Source of the DNA: Hyphomicrobiales bacterium
Lineage (GTDB): Bacteria; Pseudomonadota; Alphaproteobacteria; Rhizobiales; Xanthobacteraceae
Reading direction: 5' to 3'
NCBI GenBank assembly: GCA_017304505.1
Contig: JAFKKQ010000363.1
Coordinates: forward strand, 1-9,601
DNA: 9,601 bases
Part shown: one piece after another, positions 1 through 6,898 of the stretch
How positions within the stretch are numbered: position 1 is the stretch's first letter
How the letters are laid out: each line of letters opens with the position of its first letter
Position numbers and translations under genes: made by a program
Notes under the pieces: model-generated
What the model saw: the letters and a program-made list of their open reading frames with translations, nothing else
The model's database searches: none
Told to the model about the DNA's origin: nothing

Positions 1-147
1 GCCGACAATTCGAGTTTCGCGGCGGTAGGGCGTTTGCAAGGTGTTTCCGCGTCAGCGATTGGCAAGGCCGTGACGCGACTGGAACAGCAATTGGGTGTGC
101 AAACACGATGGCGCGTGTCGAGGTGGTGCCCTGGTCGATGGCGATGA
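1..147 (+). pseudogene. LysR-family regulator, truncated N-terminal HTH fragment (partial at left edge)
   Basis: Frame 1 is open from the window edge to a TGA at 145-147. Its first 34 residues match the LysR winged helix-turn-helix: a Ser-Phe-Ala-Ala start, a Gly-Val-Ser-Ala-Ser-Ala turn and recognition helix, then the hallmark RLEQQLGV at residues 26-33. A normal LysR protein continues with an RTTR-like stretch and about 200 residues of effector-binding domain. Here homology stops after codon 34 (position 102), and 14 unrelated Arg/Trp-rich codons lead to the stop. No other plus-strand frame downstream resumes a LysR domain, and the space is occupied by antisense glpD six bases further on. 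The start codon would lie roughly 15-20 codons outside the window. I infer a pseudogene left by a deletion or rearrangement with a breakpoint between about 103 and 153. The family assignment is sure; the regulon is unknown. Confidence 0.75.
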
Positions 148-153
148 GATGCG

Positions 154-1603
154 TCATGGCATCGAGACGCCTGCTTCCGTCATGAAGCCTGCCAGCGCTT
201 GCCTTTCGGCGGGGGCGAGCTTGAGCCCGAGCTTGCTGCGCCGCCAGAGCACATCCTCCGGCGTGCGGGCCCATTCGTGTGCCATCAGGTAGCGCACCTC
301 CGCAGCGCTGAGCGGGCCGAAGAACGGCGCGATGTCCTCGCGCTTGGCCGCGTCGGCCAGAAACCGCTTCAGCCGCGTTCTGTAAGCGTCAACCAGACGC
401 CGCGCCTCGCTCTTCTGCAGGAACGGCCACACCCGCATCGCCTCGGCCACCTGCGTATCGATGGCGTCCCAGGCAAAGTCGCCGCCCGGCAGGGGCGCCG
501 TTGCCGTCCACGCCGGGCCCAATGGAAAAAGATGCGAGAGCCTGCCGAGCGCATCCTCGGCAAGGCGCCGGCACGTGGTGATCTTGCCGCCATAGACCGT
601 CAGCACAGGTGCCGCGCCGGCGCGCTCGTCGAGCATCGTCGTAAAGCGAACGCACGCCTGCGAACGACCACACCACGTGCTCCGGCTGAACGGGCGCACG
701 GAAGAAGCGCCCGACCGCACGGCAGAGGTACGACACCTCATGGGCCGTCGGCGCGACGGCGTCGAGCGGCCCCGTGTAATTCTCGTCGGTCGTCCCGATC
801 AGCGTGAAATCGTCGGCATAAGGCAGCACGAATACGACACGCTTGTCGTCGTTCTGCAGAATGGAGCCTCGGTCGTGGCCGAACAGCTTGGGCACCACGA
901 TGTGACTGCCCTTGGCAAGCCGCAATGGCGGGCGTCCCAGTTGCCCCATGACGTTGCCGGCGACCGCACCGGCCCAAGGACCCGCGGCGTTGATCAGGAC
1001 CCGCGCCGTGGCGACACTGCGCTCGCCCTGCGCATCGAACGTCAGACGCCACTCCGCCGCACCGCATTCGGCGCGGATGACGCGCGTGCGCGTGCGGATC
1101 GTCGCGCCGCGCTCGGCGGCGTCCAGCGCGTTGAGGACCACCAGACGCGCATCGTCCACTTTGCAGTCCGAATACTCGTAACCGGTGCGGAACGCCGGCA
1201 ACAGCGGCCGTCCCGCGGCGTCCTTCGTCAGGTCGATGCCGTGTGCCGGCGGCAGGATCTTGCGCGCGCCGAGCGTGTCATAAAGGAACAGGCCGACGCG
1301 CAACATCAGGCGCGAGCGCAGCCCTGGCGCAACCGGCAGCACGAAGCGCATCGGGCGCACCACATGCGGCGCCGTGCGCAATAACACCTCGCGCTCCGAC
1401 AGCGCCTCGCGAACCAGCCGGAACGCCCCGTGCTCCAGATAGCGGAGCCCGCCGTGGATGAGCTTGGTCGAAGCCGACGAAGTGCCCGACGCGAGGTCGC
1501 TCCGCTCCAGCAGCAGCACGCGCAAGCCGCGACCCGCGGCATCGCGGGCGATGCCGGTGCCGTTGATGCCACCGCCTATAATTGCGAGATCGTGGTCGGC
1601 CAT
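154..1603 (-). pseudogene. glpD: Glycerol-3-phosphate dehydrogenase (FAD-dependent), internal deletion and frameshift
   Basis: GlpD oxidises sn-glycerol 3-phosphate to dihydroxyacetone phosphate at the inner membrane and passes electrons to quinone. The first frame (1603 to about 635) has the FAD Rossmann motif GGGING at residues 10-15, the family signature TSSASTKLIHGGLRYLE at 41-57, the FAD-site INAAGPWA, and GVRSLYDD ending at residue 323. The second frame resumes at about 633 with LDERAGAAPVLTVYGGKITT and runs about 159 residues through the C-terminal helical domain to the stop at 154. Family members have about 14 residues between YDD and LD, including a conserved Thr-Arg-Asp-Tyr; here they are absent and the frame is off by one, so roughly 40 nt are deleted. 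The spliced length is about 482 residues against about 505-510 usual. Unrepaired, the first frame would read on to a stop at 389 (404 residues) without a C-terminal domain. It lies 10 nt downstream of a monooxygenase gene and is probably cotranscribed. Gene identity is near certain; loss of function is an inference. Confidence 0.88.
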
Positions 1604-1613
1604 GAGGCCAATA

Positions 1614-2741
1614 CTAAACCGGCTGCGCCAGCGCTTGATACGACCGCGCCATCACGCCGACCGTATCGACGTCCGGTGCACTCGGGTTCTTCTCCCATTC
1701 ACCGAGTTGCTCCGAGTTTTCCACGATCATGCGGCAGCGCTCGTGGCGGCGCCCGATGAAATCCTGCAACACCATAGCGACCGGCTCGTCCGACCGCAGC
1801 ATTCGCGCCAGCACGACGGCATCCTCGATGCCGATGCTTGCCCCGCTGGCCAAGTGCGGCGTCGTGGTATGAGCGGCATCGCCGATCACAAGAACCCGGC
1901 CGCGATGCCACGGCGGCGGCAGGATCATCGAGAAGATCGGCCGGCAGATGATCTGCTCCGGAGAGCAGACCTCGTCGCGGGCGCGGCCAAGCGCGCCGCC
2001 GAACTCCGCCAGCAGGCCGCGCATCATCGCCGGCAACTCGGCGTCGGCCCAGCGCGGGCGCTCCGGCACGTTCTGCACGATGTAGATATACATCCGGGTA
2101 TCGGAGATCGGATTGAAGCCGGACTTGTTGGTCGGGCCGAAGTAGGAATAGCGGCCTTTCACCTCCGGCGGCTTGCTGACGGTGGCGCGCCAATTCATCT
2201 GGCCGGTGTAGTGGGGCCGGTGCTGCGGACCGAACAGCATCTCACGGACTTTCGAACCCTGGCCGTCCGCGCCGACCACAAGATCGTAGCGCGCACGCGC
2301 GCCGTCGCTGAACACGACATCGACGCCGTCGTCATCCTGCACGAATTCTTCAATCGTCGTTCCGAGCCGGATCGGCACGCCAAGCCGCGACAGATCTTCG
2401 GCCAGAACCTCATGCACCGCCTGCCGCAGGACACCGACCGTCGCCGGATAATCCGGTCCGAGAAGCCGCGGAAGCTCCACCGTGCCGGTGACGTGACCGG
2501 CCGCATCGCAGGTCTTGAACTGCGAATAGCCGTATCCGCGTGCAACACAGCGATCGACCGCCCCGACGCTCTGCAGCGCGCGCAGCGCCGGACCTTGCAG
2601 CGAAATGCCGGTGCCGGGCTCCGTCAGGCTCGACCTGATCTCGGCGATTTCGCAGGCGATACCGGCTTGCTTGAGCGCCACGCCGAGCGTCATCCCAGCC
2701 ATGCCGGCCCCGACGACAAGTACGTTCTTCACCGTCCCCAT
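1614..2741 (-). CDS. FAD-dependent monooxygenase (UbiH / p-hydroxybenzoate hydroxylase-like group A flavoprotein)
   Basis: This is a 375-residue single-component flavoprotein of the PF01494 type, expected to use NAD(P)H and O2 to hydroxylate an aromatic or related ring in the cytoplasm. Visible motifs are the N-terminal dinucleotide fold GAGMAG at residues 11-16, the DG motif VVGADGQGSKVR at 155-166 (FAD and NAD(P)H contact), and the GD motif VLVIGDAAHTTTPHLASG at 283-300 (FAD ribityl contact), followed by IGIEDAVVLARML. The length is normal for the family. The start is the ATG at 2741; a GGGGGA stretch lies about 10 nt upstream, which is a somewhat long spacing. It sits at the head of a probable two-gene unit with glpD (10-nt gap). 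No redox partner or ring-cleavage gene is adjacent, so the substrate is not inferable. Class is secure; reaction is not. Confidence 0.9.
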   Translation of the reverse strand: MGTVKNVLVVGAGMAGMTLGVALKQAGIACEIAEIRSSLTEPGTGISLQGPALRALQSVGAVDRCVARGYGYSQFKTCDAAGHVTGTVELPRLLGPDYPATVGVLRQAVHEVLAEDLSRLGVPIRLGTTIEEFVQDDDGVDVVFSDGARARYDLVVGADGQGSKVREMLFGPQHRPHYTGQMNWRATVSKPPEVKGRYSYFGPTNKSGFNPISDTRMYIYIVQNVPERPRWADAELPAMMRGLLAEFGGALGRARDEVCSPEQIICRPIFSMILPPPWHRGRVLVIGDAAHTTTPHLASGASIGIEDAVVLARMLRSDEPVAMVLQDFIGRRHERCRMIVENSEQLGEWEKNPSAPDVDTVGVMARSYQALAQPV

Positions 2742-3059
2742 GATGATCGTATCCCCCGATCGCCGCCGAGTCGAGTCATAGCTGCAACTGAAATCGTAAA
2801 TGCCCGGAACTTATCACTATTCCTCATGGATCCTGGCTTTGATGCCATTCGTTACTATATACAGGCCATGATCCAAATCGCACGGTTCGGATAATCCATC
2901 GTCTTTATTTGACGAATTCATCGCCCACAATGCGGCGTCTGAATGAGGCTCGGCGCGGTATCGGTGCGTCGGCAAACAATCCCGTTTCCGGACGGTCGCC
3001 AGCAATCCAGTCGAGGTCATCGCTACATGTCCTCGTACTCAAATCTTTAGGAGTGTTCC
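2742..3059. other. Divergent intergenic region between the FAD monooxygenase and a small hypothetical gene
   Basis: This 318-nt spacer should carry promoters for both the minus-strand monooxygenase/glpD unit and the plus-strand gene at 3060. Its middle (about 2790-2930) is noticeably richer in A and T than the flanking genes. It contains a near-palindrome CTATATACAG at 2855-2864 and an isolated TTGACG at 2909-2914, but I found no well-spaced -35/-10 pair on either strand. A 67-codon minus-strand open frame here has no ribosome site or recognisable product and I do not call it. Confidence 0.6.
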
Positions 3060-3374
3060 ATGCCCCACGAAACACAATCCCTCAACCGCGCGCGCGAACG
3101 GGCGCAGAAGCCGTCGTGGGATTTGGACGGGTTCGATTACAACGCCCCGGCGGAATTGTTTCCAAGCCGCGTCAGGAAGGGCGGCAGCCGCGTAACCTAT
3201 CGACGTTTCGACACCGCCGCGGAGGCGTTGCGCTTTGCCGTCGAGCAAATGCCCGCACCGGTCCTGATCGGCTCGTACCTCGAGGTCGATGAGGCGCGAT
3301 TTGGGGTCCAGGAAATCCGATCCCTTTATGAGAGTGCGGCCTATCCTCTCCCTCGTCGAGCGATGGCGGATTGA
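3060..3374 (+). CDS. Small hypothetical protein, 104 residues
   Basis: I do not recognise a named domain. The product is soluble-looking, with no signal peptide or membrane segment. It has a basic, disordered-looking N-terminus (about residues 1-25), then SWDLDGFDYNAPAELFPSR, a GSRVTYRRFDTAAEALRFAV segment that reads as a beta strand followed by an amphipathic helix, and an acidic C-terminal stretch around LEVDEARFGVQEIRSLYES. The overall texture resembles short conserved hypothetical proteins common in Bradyrhizobium relatives, from memory only. The start is well supported: TAGGAG lies 6-7 nt before the ATG at 3060. It stands alone, convergent with the aldo/keto reductase, 62 nt from that gene's stop. 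Coding status is likely from the ribosome site, composition and clear codon bias; function is unknown. Confidence 0.7.
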   Translation: MPHETQSLNRARERAQKPSWDLDGFDYNAPAELFPSRVRKGGSRVTYRRFDTAAEALRFAVEQMPAPVLIGSYLEVDEARFGVQEIRSLYESAAYPLPRRAMAD

Positions 3375-3436
3375 TCGGCCTGTGGGTGCCGGCAGGCTCG
3401 GTCGGGCCAACGGCTGCGACCGCGCGAACCGAACGC

Positions 3437-4423
3437 CTAGACGTAAACACTCGCCAGTTGGCCCTGCGGATAGCGCGTTCCTTTGACGGCTCCGGCGGGG
3501 ACGGCGTTCTCGATCTCGGCGATATCGTCCGCAGAAAGAACAACGTTGAGCGCGCCGATATTCTCCAGCATCCGTTTCTTCTGCTTGGTGCCGGGAATCG
3601 GAATCACATCGTCGCCCTGCGCGAGGACCCAGGCCAGCGCAAGTTGCGCTGGCGTGCAGCCTTTGCGTTTGGCGATCGCCTCAACTCTCGCCGTCAGCGT
3701 TCGATTGTGATCCAGATTGTCCTTGGCGAAGCGCGGGTGACGCTTGCGCGTGTCACCTTCGGCCAACGTTGCGGGCTCGACGATGTCCGAGGTCAACAGC
3801 CCGCGGCCGAGAGGTGCGTAAGCAACAAACGAAATGCCGAGTTCGCGCGTGGTCTGGCGCGTCTCCTCGCCCTGCTCGCGATAGAGCAGCGAATACTCGT
3901 TCTGTACCGCCGTGATCGGATGCTCCTTATGGGCACGGCTGATCGTCTTGGGCGAAGCCTCGCTCAAACCCAGAGCCCGCACCTTGCCCTGCTCAACGAG
4001 GCGTCCCATCGCACCGACCGTCTCCTCGATCGGCACGGTCGGGTCGATGCGGTGCGCATAATAGAGGTCGATGACATCGACCCCGAGCCGCTTCAAGCTT
4101 GCATCGCAAGAGCTTATGACGAACTCAGGCCGGCCATCCGCGATTTTGGTCCCGCCGACGTTGCCGAACTTGGTGGCGAGCACAACGCCCGCACGCCGGC
4201 CCTTGAGCGCCTGGCCCAAGAGCTGCTCGTTATGGCCCTTGCCGTAGGCATCCGAGGAGTCGAGCAAGGTGATGCCCTGGTCGAGCGCCTCGTGAATCTG
4301 CACGATGCTGGCGGCGTCATCGGCGCTGCCATAAACGCCGGAAAACGACATGCAGCCAAGTCCGACGGCCGAGACATTGATTCCGCTCTTGCCGAGCGCG
4401 CGCTGGGGCAATGAATGGGGCAT
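3437..4423 (-). CDS. Aldo/keto reductase
   Basis: A 328-residue NADPH-dependent oxidoreductase of the aldo/keto reductase superfamily (TIM barrel, PF00248), reducing aldehydes or ketones to alcohols in the cytoplasm. Numbering from the ATG at 4423, the catalytic tetrad is visible: Asp55 and Tyr60 in LLDSSDAYGKGHNEQLLGQAL, Lys85 in LATKFG, and His124 in LYYAHRIDP. GKVRALGLSEAS and the C-terminal GDDVIPIPGTKQKKRMLENI (cofactor phosphate-binding region) are also typical. The sequence is closest to the bacterial group with YYxHRIDP and a GKxR-GLSE strand. I chose 4423 over the ATG two codons earlier (4429) because the GGGAG ribosome site touches 4429 but lies 6 nt before 4423. The same frame stays open far upstream, but that part is antisense to the deacetylase gene. 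It follows the PuuE-like gene by 95 nt on the same strand, so cotranscription is plausible. Substrate unknown. Confidence 0.93.
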   Translation of the reverse strand: MPHSLPQRALGKSGINVSAVGLGCMSFSGVYGSADDAASIVQIHEALDQGITLLDSSDAYGKGHNEQLLGQALKGRRAGVVLATKFGNVGGTKIADGRPEFVISSCDASLKRLGVDVIDLYYAHRIDPTVPIEETVGAMGRLVEQGKVRALGLSEASPKTISRAHKEHPITAVQNEYSLLYREQGEETRQTTRELGISFVAYAPLGRGLLTSDIVEPATLAEGDTRKRHPRFAKDNLDHNRTLTARVEAIAKRKGCTPAQLALAWVLAQGDDVIPIPGTKQKKRMLENIGALNVVLSADDIAEIENAVPAGAVKGTRYPQGQLASVYV

Positions 4424-4518
4424 AATCATCTCCCTAGTCTGAATTGCGACGCGACGATAGCCCGCGGCCGGCGCTGCGCCAACCGCCCCCGGCTGATTCA
4501 CGGGATGGTGAGGAGAAG

Positions 4519-5433
4519 CTAACCCTTGGGGCCCTCGCCCGGAACGGTGCCCGTGGGCAGGCTGTAGCAGAAGTCGGCGACCCGGCCCGGCGTCGTCCAC
4601 CACACCCGGTCGCTCTTGGCATGCCCGACGCAATGCTGGAGCGCCTTGCGCAGCGACGGCAGCCGGAACGGCTGGCCCACAACAAAAGGATGAAGCGACA
4701 GCGTGAGCACCAGCGGCTGGGCCGCGCACTGCTCGACCATTTCGTCGAACTGGTCGACGATCATGTCGGCGAATTGCTGCGGCGTGTTTTCGCGATGGAT
4801 GATCGAAGCCGAGTCGTTCAACTCCGCCGGATAGGGCACCGACAGGATCGGCCCCGAGCGTGTCTTGAGCCAGAACGGCTGATCGTCCGCCGGCCAATCC
4901 ATCACGTATTTGTAACCGGCCTCTTTCAGAAGATCGATCGTGACATGGCTTTCGGCCGCGGCCGGCCCCATCCAACCCGTCGGCGGTTTGCCTTCGCGTC
5001 GGGTGATCTCGGCGGTCACGTCGTCAATCAGCCGCTTCTCGTCGAGCTCCCAAAGATCGCCCTGCCGCTCGGCATTGGTGCGGCCGTGACCGACCACCTC
5101 GTCGCCCCGCGCCCTGATCTTGTCGGTGATCTGCGGATAGTATTCGTAAAGCAGCGAATTGATGTTGTGTGCCGCCGGTAGCTTGAGCTGTTCGAACAGC
5201 TCGAACAGCCGCCAGATGCCGACGCGATTGCCGTAGTCACGCCAGGAGTAATTGCGCTGCTGCTGCGGCTCGCCCTTCTTGGCGGGATCCCAGCCGGTCC
5301 CCTTGCGGTAGGCATAAACCTCGATGTTGGTGGTGGTGCAGAACGCCAGCCGTTTGCCGCCCGGCCAGGAATAGTCCTTGCGCTCGCCGATCGGCGAATA
5401 GTCGTAGCGATTGTGCTTGGGCAGCGTCAGCAT
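4519..5433 (-). CDS. Polysaccharide deacetylase-family hydrolase, PuuE/allantoinase-like
   Basis: A 304-residue member of the NodB/polysaccharide-deacetylase fold (PF01522), in the branch that includes PuuE-type allantoinases, so the likely chemistry is hydrolysis of a C-N bond in a small cyclic or linear amide rather than sugar deacetylation. Hallmarks are the opening LPKHNRYDYSPIGERKDYSW, a conserved Asn-Ile-Glu at 36-38 where sugar deacetylases have Asp-Asp, NYSWRDYGNRVGIWRLFELF at 61-80, VVGHGRTNAE at 113-122 with probable catalytic His116, the GPAAAES segment at 156-162, MDWPADDQPFW at 178-188, and LSLHPFVVGQPFR at 245-257. There is no signal peptide, so it is cytoplasmic. The start at 5433 has AGGGAG 8 nt upstream and matches the usual family N-terminus; a further ATG at 5490 has no support. 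The next gene downstream is the aldo/keto reductase and a TctC receptor is divergent. Family secure, substrate unknown. Confidence 0.9.
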   Translation of the reverse strand: MLTLPKHNRYDYSPIGERKDYSWPGGKRLAFCTTTNIEVYAYRKGTGWDPAKKGEPQQQRNYSWRDYGNRVGIWRLFELFEQLKLPAAHNINSLLYEYYPQITDKIRARGDEVVGHGRTNAERQGDLWELDEKRLIDDVTAEITRREGKPPTGWMGPAAAESHVTIDLLKEAGYKYVMDWPADDQPFWLKTRSGPILSVPYPAELNDSASIIHRENTPQQFADMIVDQFDEMVEQCAAQPLVLTLSLHPFVVGQPFRLPSLRKALQHCVGHAKSDRVWWTTPGRVADFCYSLPTGTVPGEGPKG

Positions 5434-5460
5434 AGAAGCGTCTCCCTGACGGTACGATTG

Positions 5461-5488
5461 GCGGCACGGCATCACGCCGTGGCGCCGC
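5461..5488. promoter_or_regulatory. Inverted repeat in the leader of the PuuE-like gene
   Basis: CACGGC (5465-5470) and GCCGTG (5476-5481) form a perfect 6-bp stem around the loop ATCAC, extended outward by GCGG/CCGC with a two-base bulge. It lies 28-55 nt before the start codon at 5433 on the minus strand. It could be an operator or a 5' leader hairpin; there is no U-run, so it is not a terminator. Confidence 0.35.
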
Positions 5489-5722
5489 ATTCTACGGGTG
5501 CGGCCACGTCAATCCAGATGCGAATGGTTCACGCGGGCTTGCACGGATCGTTATCAGATGCCCCTGCTTGGCATCTTGTTCGACTGGCTGCGGCTCGGCA
5601 AGCGTGTCGGGGCACCGATCTTGCCGGTGCGACGCGCCGGGCTCTTGATGCCACAAACAAAGCGGGGCGCGCCGGACCGTGGGCGGTTCGCGAGGTCTGC
5701 GCCCCGTGCTAGGCTCTTCAAA

Positions 5723-5740
5723 CCGAACGGTACGTTTCGG
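5723..5740. promoter_or_regulatory. Imperfect inverted repeat upstream of the TctC-type receptor gene
   Basis: CCGAACG (5723-5729) can pair with CGTTTCGG (5733-5740) around GTA with one bulged T. It ends 29 nt before the receptor start codon. It may be an operator half-site pair or a leader hairpin; the evidence is symmetry and position only. Confidence 0.25.
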
Positions 5741-5769
5741 ACAGCAAAAAATCGAAATGAGGGAGCGAA

Positions 5770-6747
5770 ATGAAAAAGTATATTCTTGCCATTGCGCTTT
5801 GCCCGATCTTCGCAGCCGGCGCCGCCCACGCGCAAGCCTACCCCACCCATCCGGTGACTATCATCGTGCCCTACCCGGCCGGCGGGCCGACCGACCAGGT
5901 TACACGTCAAATTGCATCCAAGCTGTCCGCCAAATTCGGCCAGCAATTCATCATCGAAAACATCAGCGGCGGCGGCACCAATATCGCCGGACAACGCGTC
6001 GCGCGCTCCGCTCCGGACGGCTACACACTGTTCGTCCATAATCTGCAAATCTCCGCCAACGTGTCGCTCTACAAATCGTTGCCGTTCGACACGGAAAAGG
6101 ACTTCACGCCGATTGCGATGCTCAACAGCAACCCGCTGGTGCTGGTCGGCCGCAAGGCGCTGCCCGCCAAGACCTTGCCGGAGCTCGCCGCATGGATGAA
6201 ATCGTCGCCGACACCGGCGAAGATGGGCCACCCCGGCGTCGGTGCCACGGGTCACCTCGCCGCCTTTCTGCTGGCGCAGGCCATGGGCGTGAAGATCGAC
6301 AACATCCCCTATCGCGGCGCGGCCCCGATGCTGCAGGACATCCTGGGCGGACATATCGACCTGTTTTTCGCGACACCGCAGCAGGTTGTCGGCCAATTCC
6401 GATCCGGCGACATCAAAGTGTTCGGCATCACATCGAAAGAACCGTCGCCGCTTTTCCCGGGCGTCGAAAGCTTCGTCAAAGCCTATGGGCCAAAGCTCGA
6501 CATCGCGTTCTGGCAGATGATGCTCGCGCCGGCCGGAACACCGAAGCCAATTATCACGGCGCTCGATACGGCATTGCAGGAAGCCCTTGCCGATCCCGAA
6601 ATCCTCAAGGTCTGGGCTGCCAGCGGCATGTCGCCATACCCGAAAGCGCAGCGCACGCCGGAAGGCGCCGCAGCTTACCTGAAGAGTGAAATCAAACGCT
6701 GGGGCGACGTCATCCGCGACAACCACATCGAAGCATCGACGCAATAG
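5770..6747 (+). CDS. Periplasmic tripartite tricarboxylate transporter substrate-binding protein (TctC/Bug family)
   Basis: A 325-residue extracytoplasmic solute receptor (PF03401) that binds small carboxylates or other organic acids and delivers them to a TctAB-type membrane permease. It has a textbook Sec signal peptide: MKKY, a hydrophobic core to about residue 19, and Ala19-His-Ala21 before the probable cleavage site. The mature protein opens with YPTHPVTIIVPYPAGGPTD (24-42), the family's first ligand-loop signature. Further family landmarks are SAPDGYTLF, HPGVGATGHLAA, IPYRGAAPMLQDILGGHIDL (the second conserved loop) and MMLAPAGTPKPII. The start is set by GAGGGAG about 5 nt before the ATG. 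No tctA or tctB lies in the window, so it is an orphan receptor, as most members of this family are. It is divergent from the PuuE-like/aldo-keto reductase unit, which hints at a shared substrate but does not prove it. Confidence 0.95.
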   Translation: MKKYILAIALCPIFAAGAAHAQAYPTHPVTIIVPYPAGGPTDQVTRQIASKLSAKFGQQFIIENISGGGTNIAGQRVARSAPDGYTLFVHNLQISANVSLYKSLPFDTEKDFTPIAMLNSNPLVLVGRKALPAKTLPELAAWMKSSPTPAKMGHPGVGATGHLAAFLLAQAMGVKIDNIPYRGAAPMLQDILGGHIDLFFATPQQVVGQFRSGDIKVFGITSKEPSPLFPGVESFVKAYGPKLDIAFWQMMLAPAGTPKPIITALDTALQEALADPEILKVWAASGMSPYPKAQRTPEGAAAYLKSEIKRWGDVIRDNHIEASTQ

Positions 6748-6789
6748 GCCACAGCGCTTCTGCAGCCGACGGTATCTGCCGACGGGGAG

Positions 6790-6814
6790 CGGTCAGTCTG
6801 GCTTTGGCTGACCG
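6790..6814 (+). terminator. Hairpin downstream of the TctC-type receptor gene (possible terminator)
   Basis: CGGTCAG (6790-6796) and CTGACCG (6808-6814) form a perfect 7-bp stem around an 11-nt loop, 42 nt after the receptor stop codon. GACGG just upstream can alternatively pair with CCGTC at 6812-6816. No U-run follows, so it may act as a transcript-stabilising or weak/rho-assisted terminator hairpin rather than a classical intrinsic one. Confidence 0.4.
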
Positions 6815-6898
6815 TCGCCTATGCACGGCACCTCATAGCCAAGCTGGGCGGAAGCTGGCACACTGCCGTTATCGCCCCGCTCAATCATGGAGCACCTC

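Larger units (their letters stand above)
5434..5769. other. Divergent intergenic region between the deacetylase-like gene and the TctC-type receptor
   Basis: This 336-nt spacer must hold the promoters of both flanking units. Two inverted repeats stand out and are listed separately: one in the leader of the minus-strand gene (5461-5488) and one just before the receptor's ribosome site (5723-5740). On the minus strand TTGACG and TAGAAT occur in the 5490-5515 area but only about 12 nt apart, too close for a sigma-70 promoter. A plus-strand open frame runs through here into the receptor start (5498-5773); it has no convincing ribosome site and an Arg-rich, low-information translation. Confidence 0.6.

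Noticed and set aside
154..741. The distal glpD frame as an independent small gene
   Set aside because: Its first ~35 codons (741 to about 635) are shadow sequence opposite good GlpD coding; only the part after the break is GlpD, so it is the severed 3' end of one gene.
1458..2894. A 478-codon plus-strand frame antisense to the FAD monooxygenase
   Set aside because: Its translation is Arg/His/Ala-rich low-information sequence, while the minus strand shows all three flavoprotein motifs.
2817..3020. A 67-codon minus-strand frame in the divergent spacer
   Set aside because: No ribosome site, no recognisable product, and it lies in the A/T-rich regulatory stretch.
3371..4414. A 347-codon plus-strand frame antisense to the aldo/keto reductase
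   Set aside because: No domain; expected shadow of a high-GC gene whose tetrad residues are intact on the other strand.
3437..4975. A 512-codon minus-strand frame that extends the aldo/keto reductase upstream by about 180 codons
   Set aside because: The extra part overlaps the end of the PuuE-like hydrolase gene in another frame and has no recognisable domain. The reductase N-terminus and a well-placed ribosome site fix the start at 4423.
5498..5773. A 91-codon plus-strand frame whose stop overlaps the receptor start by ATGA
   Set aside because: The overlap looks like translational coupling, but there is no ribosome site, the translation is Arg-rich without structure, and the spacer is expected to hold promoters.
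5554..6744. A 396-codon minus-strand frame antisense to the TctC-type receptor
   Set aside because: Arg/Asp-rich translation with no domain; it mirrors the codon bias of the receptor gene, which has a clear signal peptide and family motifs.
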